A stretch of DNA of 50,042 nt from Chara braunii. Lineage: Eukaryota > Streptophyta > Charophyceae > Charales > Characeae. The notes beneath the pieces are model-generated. The model did not search any database, was not told where the DNA came from, and was given only the letters and a program-made list of their open reading frames with translations. The stretch is taken from contig BFEA01000382.1 of assembly GCA_003427395.1 (NCBI GenBank), positions 1,335,834 through 1,385,875 of the forward strand. The letters run 5' to 3'. Made by a program: the position numbers and the translations under genes. Positions 10,765-20,844 of this stretch are shown one piece after another. How positions within the stretch are numbered: position 1 is the first letter of the stretch; each line of letters opens with the position of its first letter.

Positions 10765-10782
10765 TGGCGCCGTTGCCGGGGA
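10765..10782 (+). promoter_or_regulatory. primer-binding site, tRNA-Asp type
   Basis: TGGCGCCGTTGCCGGGGA is the exact complement of the 18-nt 3' end (with CCA) of plant tRNA-Asp as I know it. It is separated by AAAA from a TGCGACA end. The same site with one mismatch follows the 5' LTR of Element 2. It would prime minus-strand DNA synthesis on the element RNA. Confidence 0.9.
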
Positions 10783-11107
10783 CATGAAACTTTTTTGTGT
10801 CCAGAATGAGCCTGGGTTAGCAAACAGTTTTGAGTTTTGATTAGGCCTTGAGAGCTGTTGACAATTTCTAAATTTTCCAGACTGGTTTTGCAATTTTTCT
10901 TGAGTCATTATTCTCTTGAAAAAGCCTAGTTGCTAACTGAGTCTTATCTTTCATTGTGTGAGGTACCACACTGAACTGGAGAAGGAGATTGATATTACTG
11001 ATTGAAGAAAACTAGGCTTGATTTCAGGTATGCCTTATGAGCCTATGATGTCTTTGAAACACTAAGGAGGGAAAGAAAGAGTCAAGAGCTCAGAGATCTC
11101 ATCAAGA
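10783..11107. other. leader of Element 1
   Basis: AT-rich sequence between the primer-binding site and the first downstream module. Pyrimidine tract plus AG-like sequences occur (TCTTATCTTTCATTGTGTGAGG near 10945) but I cannot support a splice site. No ORF. Confidence 0.4.
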
Positions 11108-11461
11108 ATGCTAACTACTTATGCATTAAAAAAACTCTTGAGAGTAACTATTGAACGGATATTCCCCTATCAGTATGAGCATTGTTGGGTCTACCGTTCT
11201 GGCAATTCGGTCATCAGTGTAGTGTGGGCTCGCTTCTTGAAGGGAGATATTTATGATATCTGTCCTTATATAAAAAAGGGAGACTGTGATGATGGTGAGG
11301 CATTTAACTGGTTATGGGGAATTGCAATTCAATCTCTTTATGATGAGAAGATATAATTAATCAAGCAGAAGAAGAGAGTAGAATGGGGTCTAATGCCAGT
11401 AACATATGAGACTGCTCCGATCCCTTATATTCCTGACAGTTACTGTGATGAGATTAATTGA
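11108..11461 (+). pseudogene. YDV-type module protein (Element 1, divergent)
   Basis: ATG at 11108. The frame reads VVWARFLKGDIYDICPYIKK, then NWLWGIAIQSLYDEK, a TAA at 11354, and continues KKRVEWGLMPVTYE with IPYIPDSY before TGA at 11459. The IYDICPY strand, the helix ending in YDEK, and the second strand with a proline-rich follow-up match the module pattern. Sequence identity with the other copies is low, so this call rests on the pattern. One in-frame stop. Confidence 0.45.
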
Positions 11462-11647
11462 CTACGAATTATCAGCATGGTACTGAAATGGGAAAGATGA
11501 ACTGGTGGTCATGAGATCATAAGAGACTTCAGCAGAAGAAATCAGACAGAGAACGTTGAAATTTGGCAGAGGTTCCGGCCCAAGCCAAGAGAACGTTGAG
11601 TCTCCTGAGATCACTGAATACCCCAAGTAAGAGAGAGGTGTTCCCAT

Positions 11648-11983
11648 ATGAGGTTGTCAGATATGAGATGGTCGAGAGTGGATGGGAGCAGGAACGATTT
11701 TAAACTGACATTTTATTTCATAGACCTGGATACGTATGATGTGAGAATTTATGTTCCAAAAGAAAGAAGTACTAATGCAGTGTATGAGAGATACTGGAGA
11801 TTTGCTGAAGAGGTTGTACTGAAAGAGAAAGAGGAACTTAAGAAGAAAAATAAATGCTTCACTTGATCTACTCGATTTACTGTCTTTGAGGGGTTTTCAG
11901 CTCCTCCCTTACCTGATATTAATTTGTCGAGAGATGATTGGTCTGCAGTGGTTGAGCTTGCTCTGAAAGTGGGAAGAGACTAA
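11648..11983 (+). pseudogene. YDV-type module protein (Element 1)
   Basis: ATG at 11648. Key motifs are LTFYFIDLDTYDVRIYVPKE, then WRFAEEVVLKEKEELKKK, a TGA at 11864, then STRFTVFEGFSAPPLPDI and DDWSAVVELALKV, ending at TAA 11981. The TGA falls where the homologous copy at 28929 has tryptophan, so it looks like TGG changed to TGA. Strand-helix-strand arrangement; no membrane segment or signal peptide. Directly followed by the next copy, nine bases downstream. Function unknown. Confidence 0.6.
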
Positions 11984-11991
11984 AGAACCAA

Positions 11992-12486
11992 ATGAACCAG
12001 CTCTACGTGCCTCCAAGAGAGAAGCCCTGGTTTAGACTGGTAAGAGGAAATGAGAAGTTAAGTAAAGATGAATTAGATAAACTGTTAAATTTTCTTAATT
12101 CTATAACAAGGAGAGTCGTGATTCCCTACGAGATTGTGAGATATAAGGCTCTAAAGAATCCAGGGCGAGAGCAAGACATTGTGTACGTTCTTACGTGTTA
12201 TTTTATTGATCTTGATGAGTATGATGTTGGGATCTACGTACCAAGACAAAGATTTGAAAAGTATAGAAAAGGTTCATGCTGGCAACGGGCATTAGATATT
12301 GTGCATAATGAGGAAATAAGGTTAGAACGGGAAGGAGAAAGCTTCTAATGAAGTACTTATATCAGACCTTTCATTGGAATACCATCTCCTCCTGTTGAAG
12401 GGCTTACCTTTTTAAGGGATGATTGGTCACCAATGATAAGTTTTGTATGGAAGGTAAAGAGAGCTCAAGAAGAATACTCTCAGTAG
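11992..12486 (+). pseudogene. YDV-type module protein (Element 1, closest to Element 2 copy)
   Basis: ATG at 11992. The N-terminal part includes ITRRVVIPYEIVRYKALKNP. It is followed by YFIDLDEYDVGIYVPRQR and CWQRALDIVHNEE, then TAA-TGA at 12346-12351, then IRPFIGIPSPPVEGLTFL and WKVKRAQEE. It aligns throughout with 28929-29390 of Element 2 (VIPYEIVRYK, DEYDVGIYVP, RPFIGIPSPPVEGLT are shared), which has no stops. This pair proves that the module is a conserved protein and that this copy is a pseudogene. Confidence 0.7.
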
Positions 12487-12821
12487 CAAGAATAACTACT
12501 GTGAGGGACAAACTTTATGAGGTGACAGGGTATGATAATCCCTTTGTAATTTCTGAGGCATGAGAACATATAACGTTTTACATTTCTGTGGTCAAATCCT
12601 TGAACTCTGACAGTCTGGACGTGAGGGTTTACTCCTTAGCTTGTCTAAAGGAGGAAGTCGACTATTTGGAGTGTCTAAAAGGGGTGTATATTAGTCTCGA
12701 GCGAACAAAAAAGTGACTATAAAAGTTAAGAAGAAAAATGACATGGGGCGTGGGAGTAAGTCAGTTTGAGAGACTCCCTCGGTTCTCAATTGATGACGGG
12801 TTTGAAGACATGAGAAATTAG
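12487..12821 (+). pseudogene. YDV-type module protein (Element 1, strongly decayed)
   Basis: The frame reads ITFYISVVKSLN, DSLDVRVYSLACLKEEVDYL, YISLERTKK, two stops, then RKMTWGVGVSQFERLPRFSI, ending at TAG 12819. The strand LDVRVY, the charged helix and the second strand before LPRF fit the module pattern. There are three or more in-frame stops, including TGA before EHITFY. No start codon can be fixed. Confidence 0.4.
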
Positions 12822-12980
12822 ATGCCTCTGTTGGAGACTATTGCTGGGGTTGGTAGAGCAAAAAAGAAAAACTCTATTGATAAAATCCCTACTTTTGAGT
12901 ACCTTTGAGCACAGATTCGAGATCCTTGATTATGTTTATCCTGAGATTTATCTTTCAGATGTTGTCTATGATGGTTAACA

Positions 12981-13271
12981 ATGCTCAGCTTGGTTGAACC
13001 ACTAACGTTTGGGGTTGTACTGGAAGGAAGAATAGTCAAGATAGAAGAGACTCTTCGAATCTCTGACATAAATTTCTCTACCTTGAATGAGTTTGAGTTT
13101 CTACAACCTTTCTTTGACCGGATGAGAGATTTTGCCCTGAGAGTTGTCCCTGAGTAGACCGAGATGAACTATTTATTAAAGGTGTTGAAAGTGGGGACCG
13201 TTGAGATAATATCATACTACTCTTCTAGAGAACGAGTCTCTCTTGCCATAAGAATCAGAAACGGGTTGTAA
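12981..13271 (+). pseudogene. module protein similar to 27731-28015
   Basis: ATG at 12981. Key stretches are LEGRIVKIEETLRI, LNEFEFLQPFFDRMRDFALR, a TAG, then TEMNYLLKVLKVGT and SSRERVSLA. These align by eye with EGGMIKVEGTLRIP, LELIQPYLDRMRESTLR, TEISYLLKVERLGT and RLIKERVRL in Element 2. The stop (TAG at 13155) stands where Element 2 has glutamine, a C-to-T change. Function unknown. Confidence 0.65.
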
Positions 13272-13274
13272 CCA

Positions 13275-13520
13275 ATGAAATTTGACTATGAGATCATAAA
13301 CTTGACACGATACTTTATGATCCGGGGTAATGTAAAAAGGTATAATAGAAGATTAATTAGGGATAATGAAAGAAAACTGATCGAAGATTATATTGGAAGA
13401 TTGAGAAGGATTACATTGCCATTGATTACTACCAGTCTATTATTGCCTATGCGGTTTATGTATAAAATTCTCAAGGGGCACAACAGACAAGGGAGGAGAG
13501 AAACGAACCTGTATCTCTGA
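13275..13520 (+). CDS. short basic ORF before gag (Element 1)
   Basis: ATG at 13275, 81 residues, starting a few bases after the previous stop. It contains YEIINLTRYFMIRGNVKRYN, a charged helix-like middle (RRLIRDNERKLIEDYIGRLR) and LPMRFMYKILKG. It may be another member of the module family, but the strand motifs are weak. No counterpart was recognised in Element 2. Confidence 0.35.
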   Translation: MKFDYEIINLTRYFMIRGNVKRYNRRLIRDNERKLIEDYIGRLRRITLPLITTSLLLPMRFMYKILKGHNRQGRRETNLYL

Positions 13521-13601
13521 CAAGAAGAGTGAGAGATTAAAAAGTAAGAAAAGGGGGGATAAAAGTGACAGAGAGAGACAAAAAAGTATCAGGGAGAGTC
13601 T

Positions 13602-14663
13602 ATGGTGAAAATGGCAGGACGAGGAAGACCAAGTTGTTCTGCAAGAACTAATGAGGAGGCTCTGGTAGGTGTTATACGGGAACTATTAGAGAGAGTTGAT
13701 ACTATAAAAGGAGGATCTGATATCGCAAGAACAAAAAGACCAGATGAGAGGATTCCATGCTTCAGAGGGCCTTTTTATTCGATGAGTATGAATTATTTGG
13801 GCTCAGTTCTGGTTGGACAGACATGTAACGGCTTAAGCACCTTCTATCTTACTGTGACACTGATTCGAGGTTGGCTGTTCAAGAGTTGATGGAAGGGTCA
13901 CTACATGGGAAGAGGTCAAGGAAAGAATGAAAAAAGAATTCGAAAAGGATTATGTTCCAACTACCACCAAGGATCTCCTCAACATCAGAAAAGCTAAGTA
14001 TGACACTTTCAATGTTTTTCTCCAGACTTTTATCAAAACGGCTAGACGAATTCCATACTTGGATGAGGCTCAGAGATGTCATACTTTACTGACTAATTTT
14101 ACTGATAATGAAAGACATACTGTTCTTAACCAAGCTCAACACTACCCTCTCAGATGGGATGAAATGGTTGCAATTGTCAGAACTCTACCTACGGTCTCTC
14201 ACAAGAAGTGGTCGTTAAATCAAATCAGTACATTGGCCAAAGATTGGGAGACTAAGAATGGTATGAACAGAGGGAACAACCTGAGTGTTGAAAATATTAT
14301 TCAAAGAGTTATGACCAACTATATGCCTGCTTGTCATGCTGCAGACGAAAAGGGGAAGAAAATGGCAGAAAGTGATGATGATGAGGATGATGATGATGAT
14401 GATGATGATGATGGTAAGAGAGGGGATTCCTCCAGATCCAGAAAGAATTGAGGGAATGATGGAAAAGGGAGCAGAGAGAGAAGAAAGTACGACGAGCGAC
14501 GAAGGAAGAATTTTGTCTGCTATTATTCTAGTGAAGGAGACCACACTACTACTTACTGTAAGCCATTGGAAGAGGATGTGAAATGTGGGGTGGCAAAAAA
14601 TGATGCAATGGGTCATATTGTGACACTTCATGGAACAAATTGGATCCCGGACATCTTGGAGGT
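13602..14663 (+). pseudogene. gag: Gag polyprotein, Element 1
   Basis: Capsid-like Gag of a Ty3/gypsy element. The ATG at 13602 opens with a basic stretch and a helix (LVGVIRELLERVDTI). After a frameshift near 13765 the typical core reads DEYELFGLSSGWTD, a stop (TAA, glutamine expected), LKHLLSYCDTDSRLAVQEL. After another shift it continues TWEEVKERMKKEF, YDTFNVFLQTFIKTARRIP and so on to an aspartate run. A TGA at 14449 precedes a nucleic-acid-binding knuckle at 14518-14559, C-x2-S-x4-H-x4-C, in which the second cysteine has become serine. Gag would package element RNA into particles. At least two stops and two frameshifts make it non-functional. Confidence 0.75.
14373..14413 (+). repeat. GAT microsatellite within gag
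   Basis: Thirteen near-perfect GAT triplets with one GAG encode an Asp/Glu run in the C-terminal part of Gag. On the minus strand this produces an isoleucine run that should not be read as protein. Confidence 0.9.
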
Positions 14664-15602
14664 ATGAGACTTCTTGCCCTTAAGCATGATGAAAAGATGA
14701 AGAAAAAGAAAAAAAAAAAGGTTAATGTGAATGTTCACACTTTCATGGACGAACTGCCTAAGAAATTCATACAAGAATCTGATGATTCATTTGCCATGAT
14801 TGAGTTGCCCAAGAGAAGTGAGCAAGGGAAGAAGAGAAAATTTATACTCAAGAGTGAATTAAGGGATGAAAATATTTTTAGTGATGTAATTACTAAGATG
14901 TTGGAAAAAACAGAGGTGACGTTGTCCTTCAAGGAGGCAATGACACTAGCAACTAAGTTGAGAGAGGAATTGAAGAAATTAATTGAGAAGAAAAAAATAA
15001 AAGTTAATTACTTGGGATCAGTCTTTCGTAGTCAGGTTAACAGGACCTTGCCCGGATGTAAGATGATATTCACAACCATGGGTTGTGGCTATTTAACGAT
15101 CTATATTAATCAAGTGAAAATCTTAGTCTTAGTGGATTCTGGGGCGGAGATGATACTTATCTCTCAGAAGGCAATGGAAGCCTGTGAGCTGGCTATTGAT
15201 AGGCCTGCGATGCAAACGCTAAGAAATATTGTTGGGGAGCTCTTCGTGGCGGAATTTATTGATAATTTGCCTATTACAGTCGGGACGATGAAGGTCGAGC
15301 TATTGAGGCTCGTGGTAATAAACTTGAATCATGAATGCATTCTATCTGAAGAGCTTAAACTGGTGCTTAATCAGCAGGTGCGAAGCACAAAAAGTCATAA
15401 TGGGATATCTCTCCTAAATACCCAAATTCATGCCGTGAAATGGAAGGCACAAAATCAAGTCTCTTGGGTTAGGTGCGAAGCGCACGGACAAGTATATCGA
15501 AGAAGGATACACCCGAGACTCATTCTCCGCCGAGCCCCTATGAAGGAGTTTGTAGAACGACTTCCTACACAGGATGAAGGCTGTCCAGTTCTTCAATCAT
15601 GA
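14640..15602 (+). pseudogene. pol: Pol N-terminus with aspartic protease, Element 1
   Basis: The frame opens near 14640 after a frameshift relative to gag. A lysine-rich stretch and a helical, charged domain (residues about 30-120) precede the protease: GYLTIYINQVKILVLVDSGA carries the retropepsin active site D-S-G, followed by a flap-like region and LNHECILSEE near the usual ILG position. The corresponding Element 2 protein has D-D-G. Protease would cut Gag and Gag-Pol. After about codon 245 the frame becomes less protein-like, and it ends in TGA at 15600. Further pol sequence resumes in other frames. Confidence 0.7.
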
Positions 15603-15657
15603 AGGGTCATCCTAGATCAGTCTGCAAGACCCGGAAACTGCACAAGAACAGACTTTC

Positions 15658-16380
15658 ATGGTCTGTCCGGCTTATCATCACAAGCACAAGATATCAGCTA
15701 ACTCAATTAGAAGGGAAGAGTCTGCTGATAAGATAAGAAAAATAAAGGGGAAAACCAAACAAGAATTTAAGGAGGAAGTCTCAGTTGATATTAATCAGAT
15801 TTCAAAGATGATAAAAACCCTTGGTAAACTCAAAGACGAAGATGGGCAGATTGAGACATTTAAGAAGGCTGTCGAGAATGTCAAAGATGAAAAAATGAAA
15901 TTAAACTTTGCATCAACTCATATTTTTTTAGGAAAATAGTCACAGGGTCAAAAAGAAAATACAAGCCCAAGGGGGTGAAAAAGAACTCAGCGGCAGTCCT
16001 AATAGAAAATGATTATGACGAGGGACTGGAAAAAGAAAGGAGAATTATCAATGCATTAAGGGAATCTGCGAAGTTTGGGAATAGAGTCACCAGGGAAAGG
16101 TTTGACACGATGAAGATAGGCTATGATCAATTTATTCTGCCTAAAGAGAAGGAATATATTTTCAAAGTGTGTTAAAAGTTCTCTGGTGCATTCTCATTTA
16201 ATGATAAGAAAAGAGGGCGGTTGGATGTGGATATGATTAAGATGGCAAAAATATGGACAGTTGATCACATCCCATGGAGTGATAGACCAACCAAGTATGC
16301 CCTGAAAGAAGAGGCAAAAGTGGACTGAGAAAAGTCACCTTGACAAGAATATTGCATCTAATATTGTTAAACCTCCTGAT
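15658..16380 (+). pseudogene. pol: Pol linker and RT N-terminus, Element 1
   Basis: Two frames (15658-15939 and 15975-16175) encode lysine-rich, helix-forming sequence. The second then leads through TAA into FSGAFSFNDKKRGRLDVD and KIWTVDHIPWSDRP. This corresponds to ERGRIDPRYAKPARIYTVPH plus MPW in Element 2 and to the segment just before RT in this retrotransposon group. Several stops and shifts break it. It connects protease to RT. Confidence 0.55.
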
Positions 16381-17595
16381 GGACCGTATGCTAACCACTG
16401 GTTTTACTTTTGGAAACCAGGGGGTGGACTGAGATGGATACATAATCTCCAGAAGCTCAATTCATTTACAGTACGTGATGCAGGTAGCCTCCCTAATGCT
16501 GATCTCCTTTCTGGATCCTTTGCTGGTCGATGCATTTATTCTTTAATTGATTTGTATTCTGACTATGATTAGTTTCTCATTGATCCCACTAGTCGACCAA
16601 TGACTGTCATGCGCACGCCAAGGGGCTTCATTCAGATGTGTGTGGTGCCTCAAGGCTGGACTAATGGTGTGGCTGTGGTTCAAAGGGATATTATCAAAGT
16701 CATGCAGGACATCTCACCTGAGATAACTACTCCTTATATGGATGATAATCCTGTGAAGGGACCTATGGTAAGAGATGGGACTTTGGTTGGGGATGGCATT
16801 AGAAAGTTTGTCTGGGAGCATGCTGAAGGTGTAAAGTTGGTCCTAGAGAGACTTCAGAAGTATAATATGACCGCCAGTGAAGCAAAGTCACTTCTCTTCC
16901 AAGCAGAGGTCACCATTCTAGGCTTCAGTTGTTTCTCCAAGGGTAGGAGCCCTGATCCCAAGAAAATAGATAAAATTTTGAACTGGCCTCTGCCCCTCAA
17001 GCGGGTGACAGACCTCAGGAGTTTCTTGGGTGTCTGTGGGTTCTGGAGGATTTTTATACCTCATTTTGCTACCCTTGCAGAGCCACTGAGGAAAATGATG
17101 AGACAAGGGGCTGACTTATCTTGGACTGAGAAAAGACAGACTGCTGCAGAAACTTTACAGGAAAAATTAAAAGACGGGGGTGTAGTGTTGGGAGTGCCCT
17201 AGTATGATGATGAAGGGGGTAGACCCTTCATCATTGAGGCAGATGGAGGACCAGTTGCTCTGGGTGGTGTACTTATACAGAAGGATGAGAATGGTAGAGA
17301 AAGACCTTTAAGGTTTGAGAGTAAGACTCTCAACTCCACGGAAAGAGGCTACACCGAGTTCAGGAAAGAGCTACTGACCATTATGCAATGTCTCAGGTGC
17401 TTCAAACACTTTGTCCTTGGAAGGAGATTCATTTTAAGAACTGATACATCTGTTGTGATTGGTGCAATTAAAAAACACCAACAAGTAGATCCAACAGTAA
17501 GCAGATGGATAACCTTCATTTAGACCTTTGATTTTGTTTTGGAAAAGATTCCAATCGAGAAGAACAGAGCAGATGACCGAAGTCGAATCGAATGA
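16381..17595 (+). pseudogene. pol: reverse transcriptase and RNase H, Element 1
   Basis: A single frame carries RT and RNase H with stops at 16570 (TAG), 17200 (TAG) and 17521 (TAG). RT motifs: ANHWFYFWKPGGGLRWIHNL, VRDAGSLPNADLL, IDLYSDYD, RTPRGFIQMCVVPQGWTNGV, and the catalytic YMDDNPVKGP, followed by ILGFSCFSKGRSPDPKK and LRSFLGVCGFWRIFIPHFA. RNase H follows with EADGGPVALGGVL, STERGYTEFRKELLTIMQCL and RTDTS, the D-E-D arrangement typical of Ty3 elements. The enzyme would copy element RNA into DNA. The TAG at 16570 stands where glutamine is expected. Confidence 0.85.
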
Positions 17596-18019
17596 AGGAA
17601 AGATGAAGAAAAAAAAGAAGATATTGGAGGAACTATTGAGGAATCTTCCTATGTTGATAATTTTCTGAATGAGAAGGATAATGAAGATTATGAAGTACCA
17701 AGCTCCTATAAGTGGAGTTTATGGCCTGAAGAAAGAGATAGATGGGAAGAAATCCCTGATGCCTATGTCTATGAGTCAATTATCAGAAAAGAAGAAGAGG
17801 AAGAATAAAATGACTGGTATGCAAGGATCAATGCAGCAGCTGTACCGGCCCATGAGAAAGGGGAAAGTTCAGGCTCAAAGAATGAAAAAGAAGATGAGAG
17901 GAAAGAGGAAGATATATTTTTTATCTTTGAAGAGTACGATCAAATTTACCAAGAGATTGGGAAGAAAATTACGAAAGAACAGTCAAAGGAATACTATTGT
18001 AAGAATTCAAGGAAAAAGT
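17596..18019 (+). pseudogene. pol: acidic RNase H-integrase linker, Element 1
   Basis: Glutamate- and lysine-rich sequence with short open frames (for example YEVPSSYKWSLWPEERDRWE and YQEIGKKITKEQSKEYYC). Such linkers vary between elements. A partner segment in Element 2 is shorter (around 34740-34930). No catalytic motif. Confidence 0.45.
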
Positions 18020-19254
18020 TCAAACTAAAGCGAGGTCACCTCTTCGTGGATGGCAAGGGAGGACTGCCTTCACAAAGAGTGTTCTATGGCAGAGAAAGAC
18101 AACTTGAGATAATTTTTGCTCTACGCGAGGGGTTGCTGGTGACCATAGAGCTGTTGAAGCAACAACCATCTCTAAGATAGTTAAACTTTACTTCTGGTCT
18201 GGCACGAGAAATAATACTTACAGATTTTATAAGTCATGTGTTTTATGTCAGAAGTGGTCTACCACAAGGATGATTTAGTATTTATTCCCTACTATCTTGG
18301 TAGAACCAGGCAGCAGAGTTTATTTGGATCTCATTACCATACCACTAGGCAGGAGAGGGATGAGGTACATATTGAACATGAGAGATAATTTTTCAAGCTA
18401 TGTTGAGGCCAAGGCTCTGAGGAGGAAGACAACCGAGCAGGTGGTTGATTGGATAGAGGAAATCAATCCCAGATATCCCTTCATCAGAGAGTTTGTCTAA
18501 GACAGGGGATCTGAATTCAATGAGATTGAAAGAAAAACCACCCTCAGATTGAACGTCAGAATTCGATACGTAACTACTTACCATCCACAAGCAAATGCAC
18601 CTGTTGAGAGAGGTGACAGAATGCTAAAAGATTCATTGGCTAAATGGTGCGAAGGAAACCTCCGTAATTGGCCAAAGGTATTGAGAGCTGCACTTTACGC
18701 CGACAATATTACTCTCAAGAGAACCACTGGTTATGCTCCATTTACTCTGTGGTATGACCGATATGTTACTTTGCCTATTGAAAGTATAATCAGAACATGG
18801 TCAAGTCAAGAGAGTGACAGGGAATATTCTATTTCAGAGCTTTTTCAGATCAGAATGAAACAGATATCATAGGTTGACCAGGCTGTAATGAATGCTGCAG
18901 AGAGGATTGCAACCAGTTGACTGTCAGGTGAAGAAAGATGGAACAAAAAGAGATACATAAGAAAAGAGAAACTGAAAGTTGGTGACATTGTTCTTCTATT
19001 CGATAGTTCTCTTGAGACTCAGTAGACCAAACGATTGGAGCCCAGATGACTTGGTCCCTATAGAATTACAAGTGAAGCAGAAGATAAATTTTATGAGATA
19101 ACTGAGATGGATGGCTCAAGAGTCCACGACATGGTATCAGGGTCAAGACTTCGTAAGTTTATTTTCAGAGACCCTGACCTGGTTTCCACAATAGTCGGGA
19201 AGAAAAGAAAGAAAGAACAGTCATCCAGCAAGAAGACAGATTCAGAAAATTGAA
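18020..19254 (+). pseudogene. pol: integrase, Element 1
   Basis: Integrase of the DDE type. The N-terminal zinc-binding domain survives as GDHRAVEATTISKIVKLYFW and CVLCQK; the first histidine of the HHCC set appears to be arginine (ALREG where LHDx is usual). The core has the first Asp in YLDLITIP, the second in DRGSEF after a TAA at 18498, and Glu in TYHPQANAPVERG. The C-terminal part reads KLKVGDIVLLFDSSLETQ-stop-TKRLEPR-stop-LGPYRI, where both stops replace tryptophans of the Element 2 protein. It ends in a lysine/serine tail (KKRKKEQSSSKKTDSEN). No chromodomain is visible. At least one frameshift occurs near 18130. Confidence 0.8.
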
Positions 19255-19350
19255 AGTAAGCACGGTGAGACAGCAAGACACTAAAAAGAGCTGAAGATTG
19301 ACAGACATTGATTATTCCTGCATAATCAGTCCAGTGAGTTAATTTTCAAC
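19255..19350. other. spacer after integrase
   Basis: Short AT-rich spacer between the end of the integrase frame and the module-like ORF beginning at the ATG at 19351. Nothing is seen in it. Confidence 0.3.
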
Positions 19351-19626
19351 ATGTCAGATTTTGACACGAGAGACTTGAGAAAAATCTTCCAGATGATTCA
19401 CGTTCGTCTAGGCATCTGAATTAATTTTTCTCGAGAGACAAGTGAGATCAAAGTTATTGATGCAGAGCCACAGTCGATCCATGAGTATCTTACCTCTTAG
19501 CAGAAACAACTTTACAGTGAAAAGGGTGATGAGAGATCATCCTTCAGAATATTAATCCAGTATCCAGTTCAGAGAATTCATGGCTGTGGCACATCAAAAA
19601 GTAATCAGTTGATTCCTTATAATTAA
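19351..19626 (+). pseudogene. possible module protein downstream of integrase
   Basis: ATG at 19351. The frame reads IFQMIHVRLGI, a TGA, INFSRETSEIKVIDAEPQSI, a TAG, QKQLYSEKGDERSSFRILIQ and YPVQRIHG, ending at TAA. The strand-helix-strand order matches the modules upstream of gag. Position after integrase would be a second location for the family, as in elements with an extra 3' ORF. The identity is weak and two stops are present. Confidence 0.4.
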
Positions 19627-20060
19627 GAGAGTCTGACAAGCTCAAGAGAGTTTAGCTCTATCTGATCAGAGAGTTATCAGTAGTGGGACTTCTTGCCGGC
19701 TAAGCTGCCTGTCCGAGAAAACTATCAGGAAGGTGGGCATAAAAAAGTTCAGCCTTGTTTTACCAGAGAGTTGTCATCTGCGGGACTTCGTATTTTTGGC
19801 TAATTTGCCTATCTTCAGTCTCAGATGAGGGAAGGGACCTCTTCGGGATCAACACTTTGTATTCCCTAAGGATGAAGGAAGGTCTCAAGGGAATACATTG
19901 TCGGCTGCTGATTATTGCTGTTCAATGTCTCTTGAGACTGAAGGGACGTCTCTTTGATAAATTTTTGTCATGTTGCTTGGGGCATGGATTGCCTGATTGT
20001 GGGATTTGAGATACTTATCTGATTGTCTGTGCTTGGGGTTTTCACTTCTCTAATCTAAAG
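19627..20060. repeat. non-coding segment with a ~55-bp direct repeat
   Basis: CAGAGAGTTATCAGTAGTGG followed by GACTTCTTGCCGGCTAAGCTGCC (from about 19661) recurs as CAGAGAGTTGTCATCTGCGG followed by a related GACTTCG...GGCTAATTTGCC (from about 19764), about 103 bp apart. The rest is T-rich and resembles LTR or 3' untranslated sequence. No supported ORF. Confidence 0.5.
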
Positions 20061-20650
20061 ATGCATTGATTGTCGGGGCTAGCCAGAGCCTTACCGTAGT
20101 AGGTTGCAATCTGGTGGGGTCAGCTGGTCCCCGACGCGAGTGTCGAATTTCGTAGTTGACTGAGGCTAAGACTACGGGGGTCTGGCCAGTGAGGTCAAAA
20201 GGGGTCGGCTGGAACCCTACTGCAGTCAGAGGATGCAATCCAGTGAGGTTCGCCAGAGCTTGGAACCGTGGTTAGACCGGGTCCCACGTTCGAAAATCTC
20301 GGCGGGACAGCCAACGCCCTAGACCAAAAACTAGTGGGTGAGCCGATCCCCGACCGCAGTGGTCAAATCCGGGTACGGGACAGTCTGACTGACGGGAGGT
20401 CTACTGTCATAGGGTGACCAAACCCGCTATAGTCTGGATGTCCTGGCGAGAGGGCCAAAGGGTTGCCTTACTCGAGTAGTGGGTATGCTGGTCCTGACCT
20501 GGAGGCAGGTCAAAGGGGCTGTTAAGACAAATAGTCTGACTGGTCCTGGCCTGAGGCGAGCCGAATGTGGTATGTCAGACTCCGTCTGTTATTCCTGGCC
20601 AGTGGTGGACGAAAACCAAGGCAATCAATAACTCTTGGGTGTAAAGAAGT
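20061..20650. repeat. GC-richer low-complexity block
   Basis: About 590 bp with irregularly repeated words such as GGCCAGTGAGGTC, GGTCAAAGGGG and TGGTCCTGGCCTG. Spacing is irregular, so I call it degenerate tandem sequence rather than a defined satellite. The short minus-strand frame at 20050-20238 is not convincing. Confidence 0.4.
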
Positions 20651-20668
20651 TGTATTGTTGTGTTAATT

Positions 20669-20716
20669 AATTTGTTATTTTATTATTTTATTATTTTATT
20701 ATTTTATTATTTTATT
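20669..20716. repeat. AT microsatellite, 8-bp unit
   Basis: Five tandem copies of ATTTTATT run up to CGGGTTTC. Confidence 0.9.
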
Positions 20717-20844
20717 TCGGGTTTCATTTTGTTTGCTTGTTGTTTGATTGTCAATCGTTGGGGAGCTTGTTTGCTGGGGACACAGCCTGTTGTCTGTGGG
20801 ACTCGTTTATTTTGCATGTAGATAAAAATTTACTTGAAGTTCCC

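Larger units (their letters stand above)
10761..19640 (+). mobile_element. Element 1: degenerate Ty3/gypsy-type LTR retrotransposon
   Basis: From left to right it holds a tRNA-Asp primer-binding site, five to six small module ORFs, Gag, aspartic protease, reverse transcriptase, RNase H, integrase and a further module. The order protease-RT-RNase H-integrase is that of Ty3/gypsy (Metaviridae-like) elements. The interior is AT-rich with many stops and frameshifts, so it cannot be autonomous now. No 3' LTR matching the sequence before the PBS was found, so the element is probably truncated on the right. It shares domain order and protein similarity with Element 2 but is clearly a different family member. 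Confidence 0.8.

Noticed and set aside
14215-14631. 138-residue minus-strand ORF opposite gag
   Set aside because: Its isoleucine run is the reverse reading of the GAT microsatellite; the + strand frame has Gag homology.
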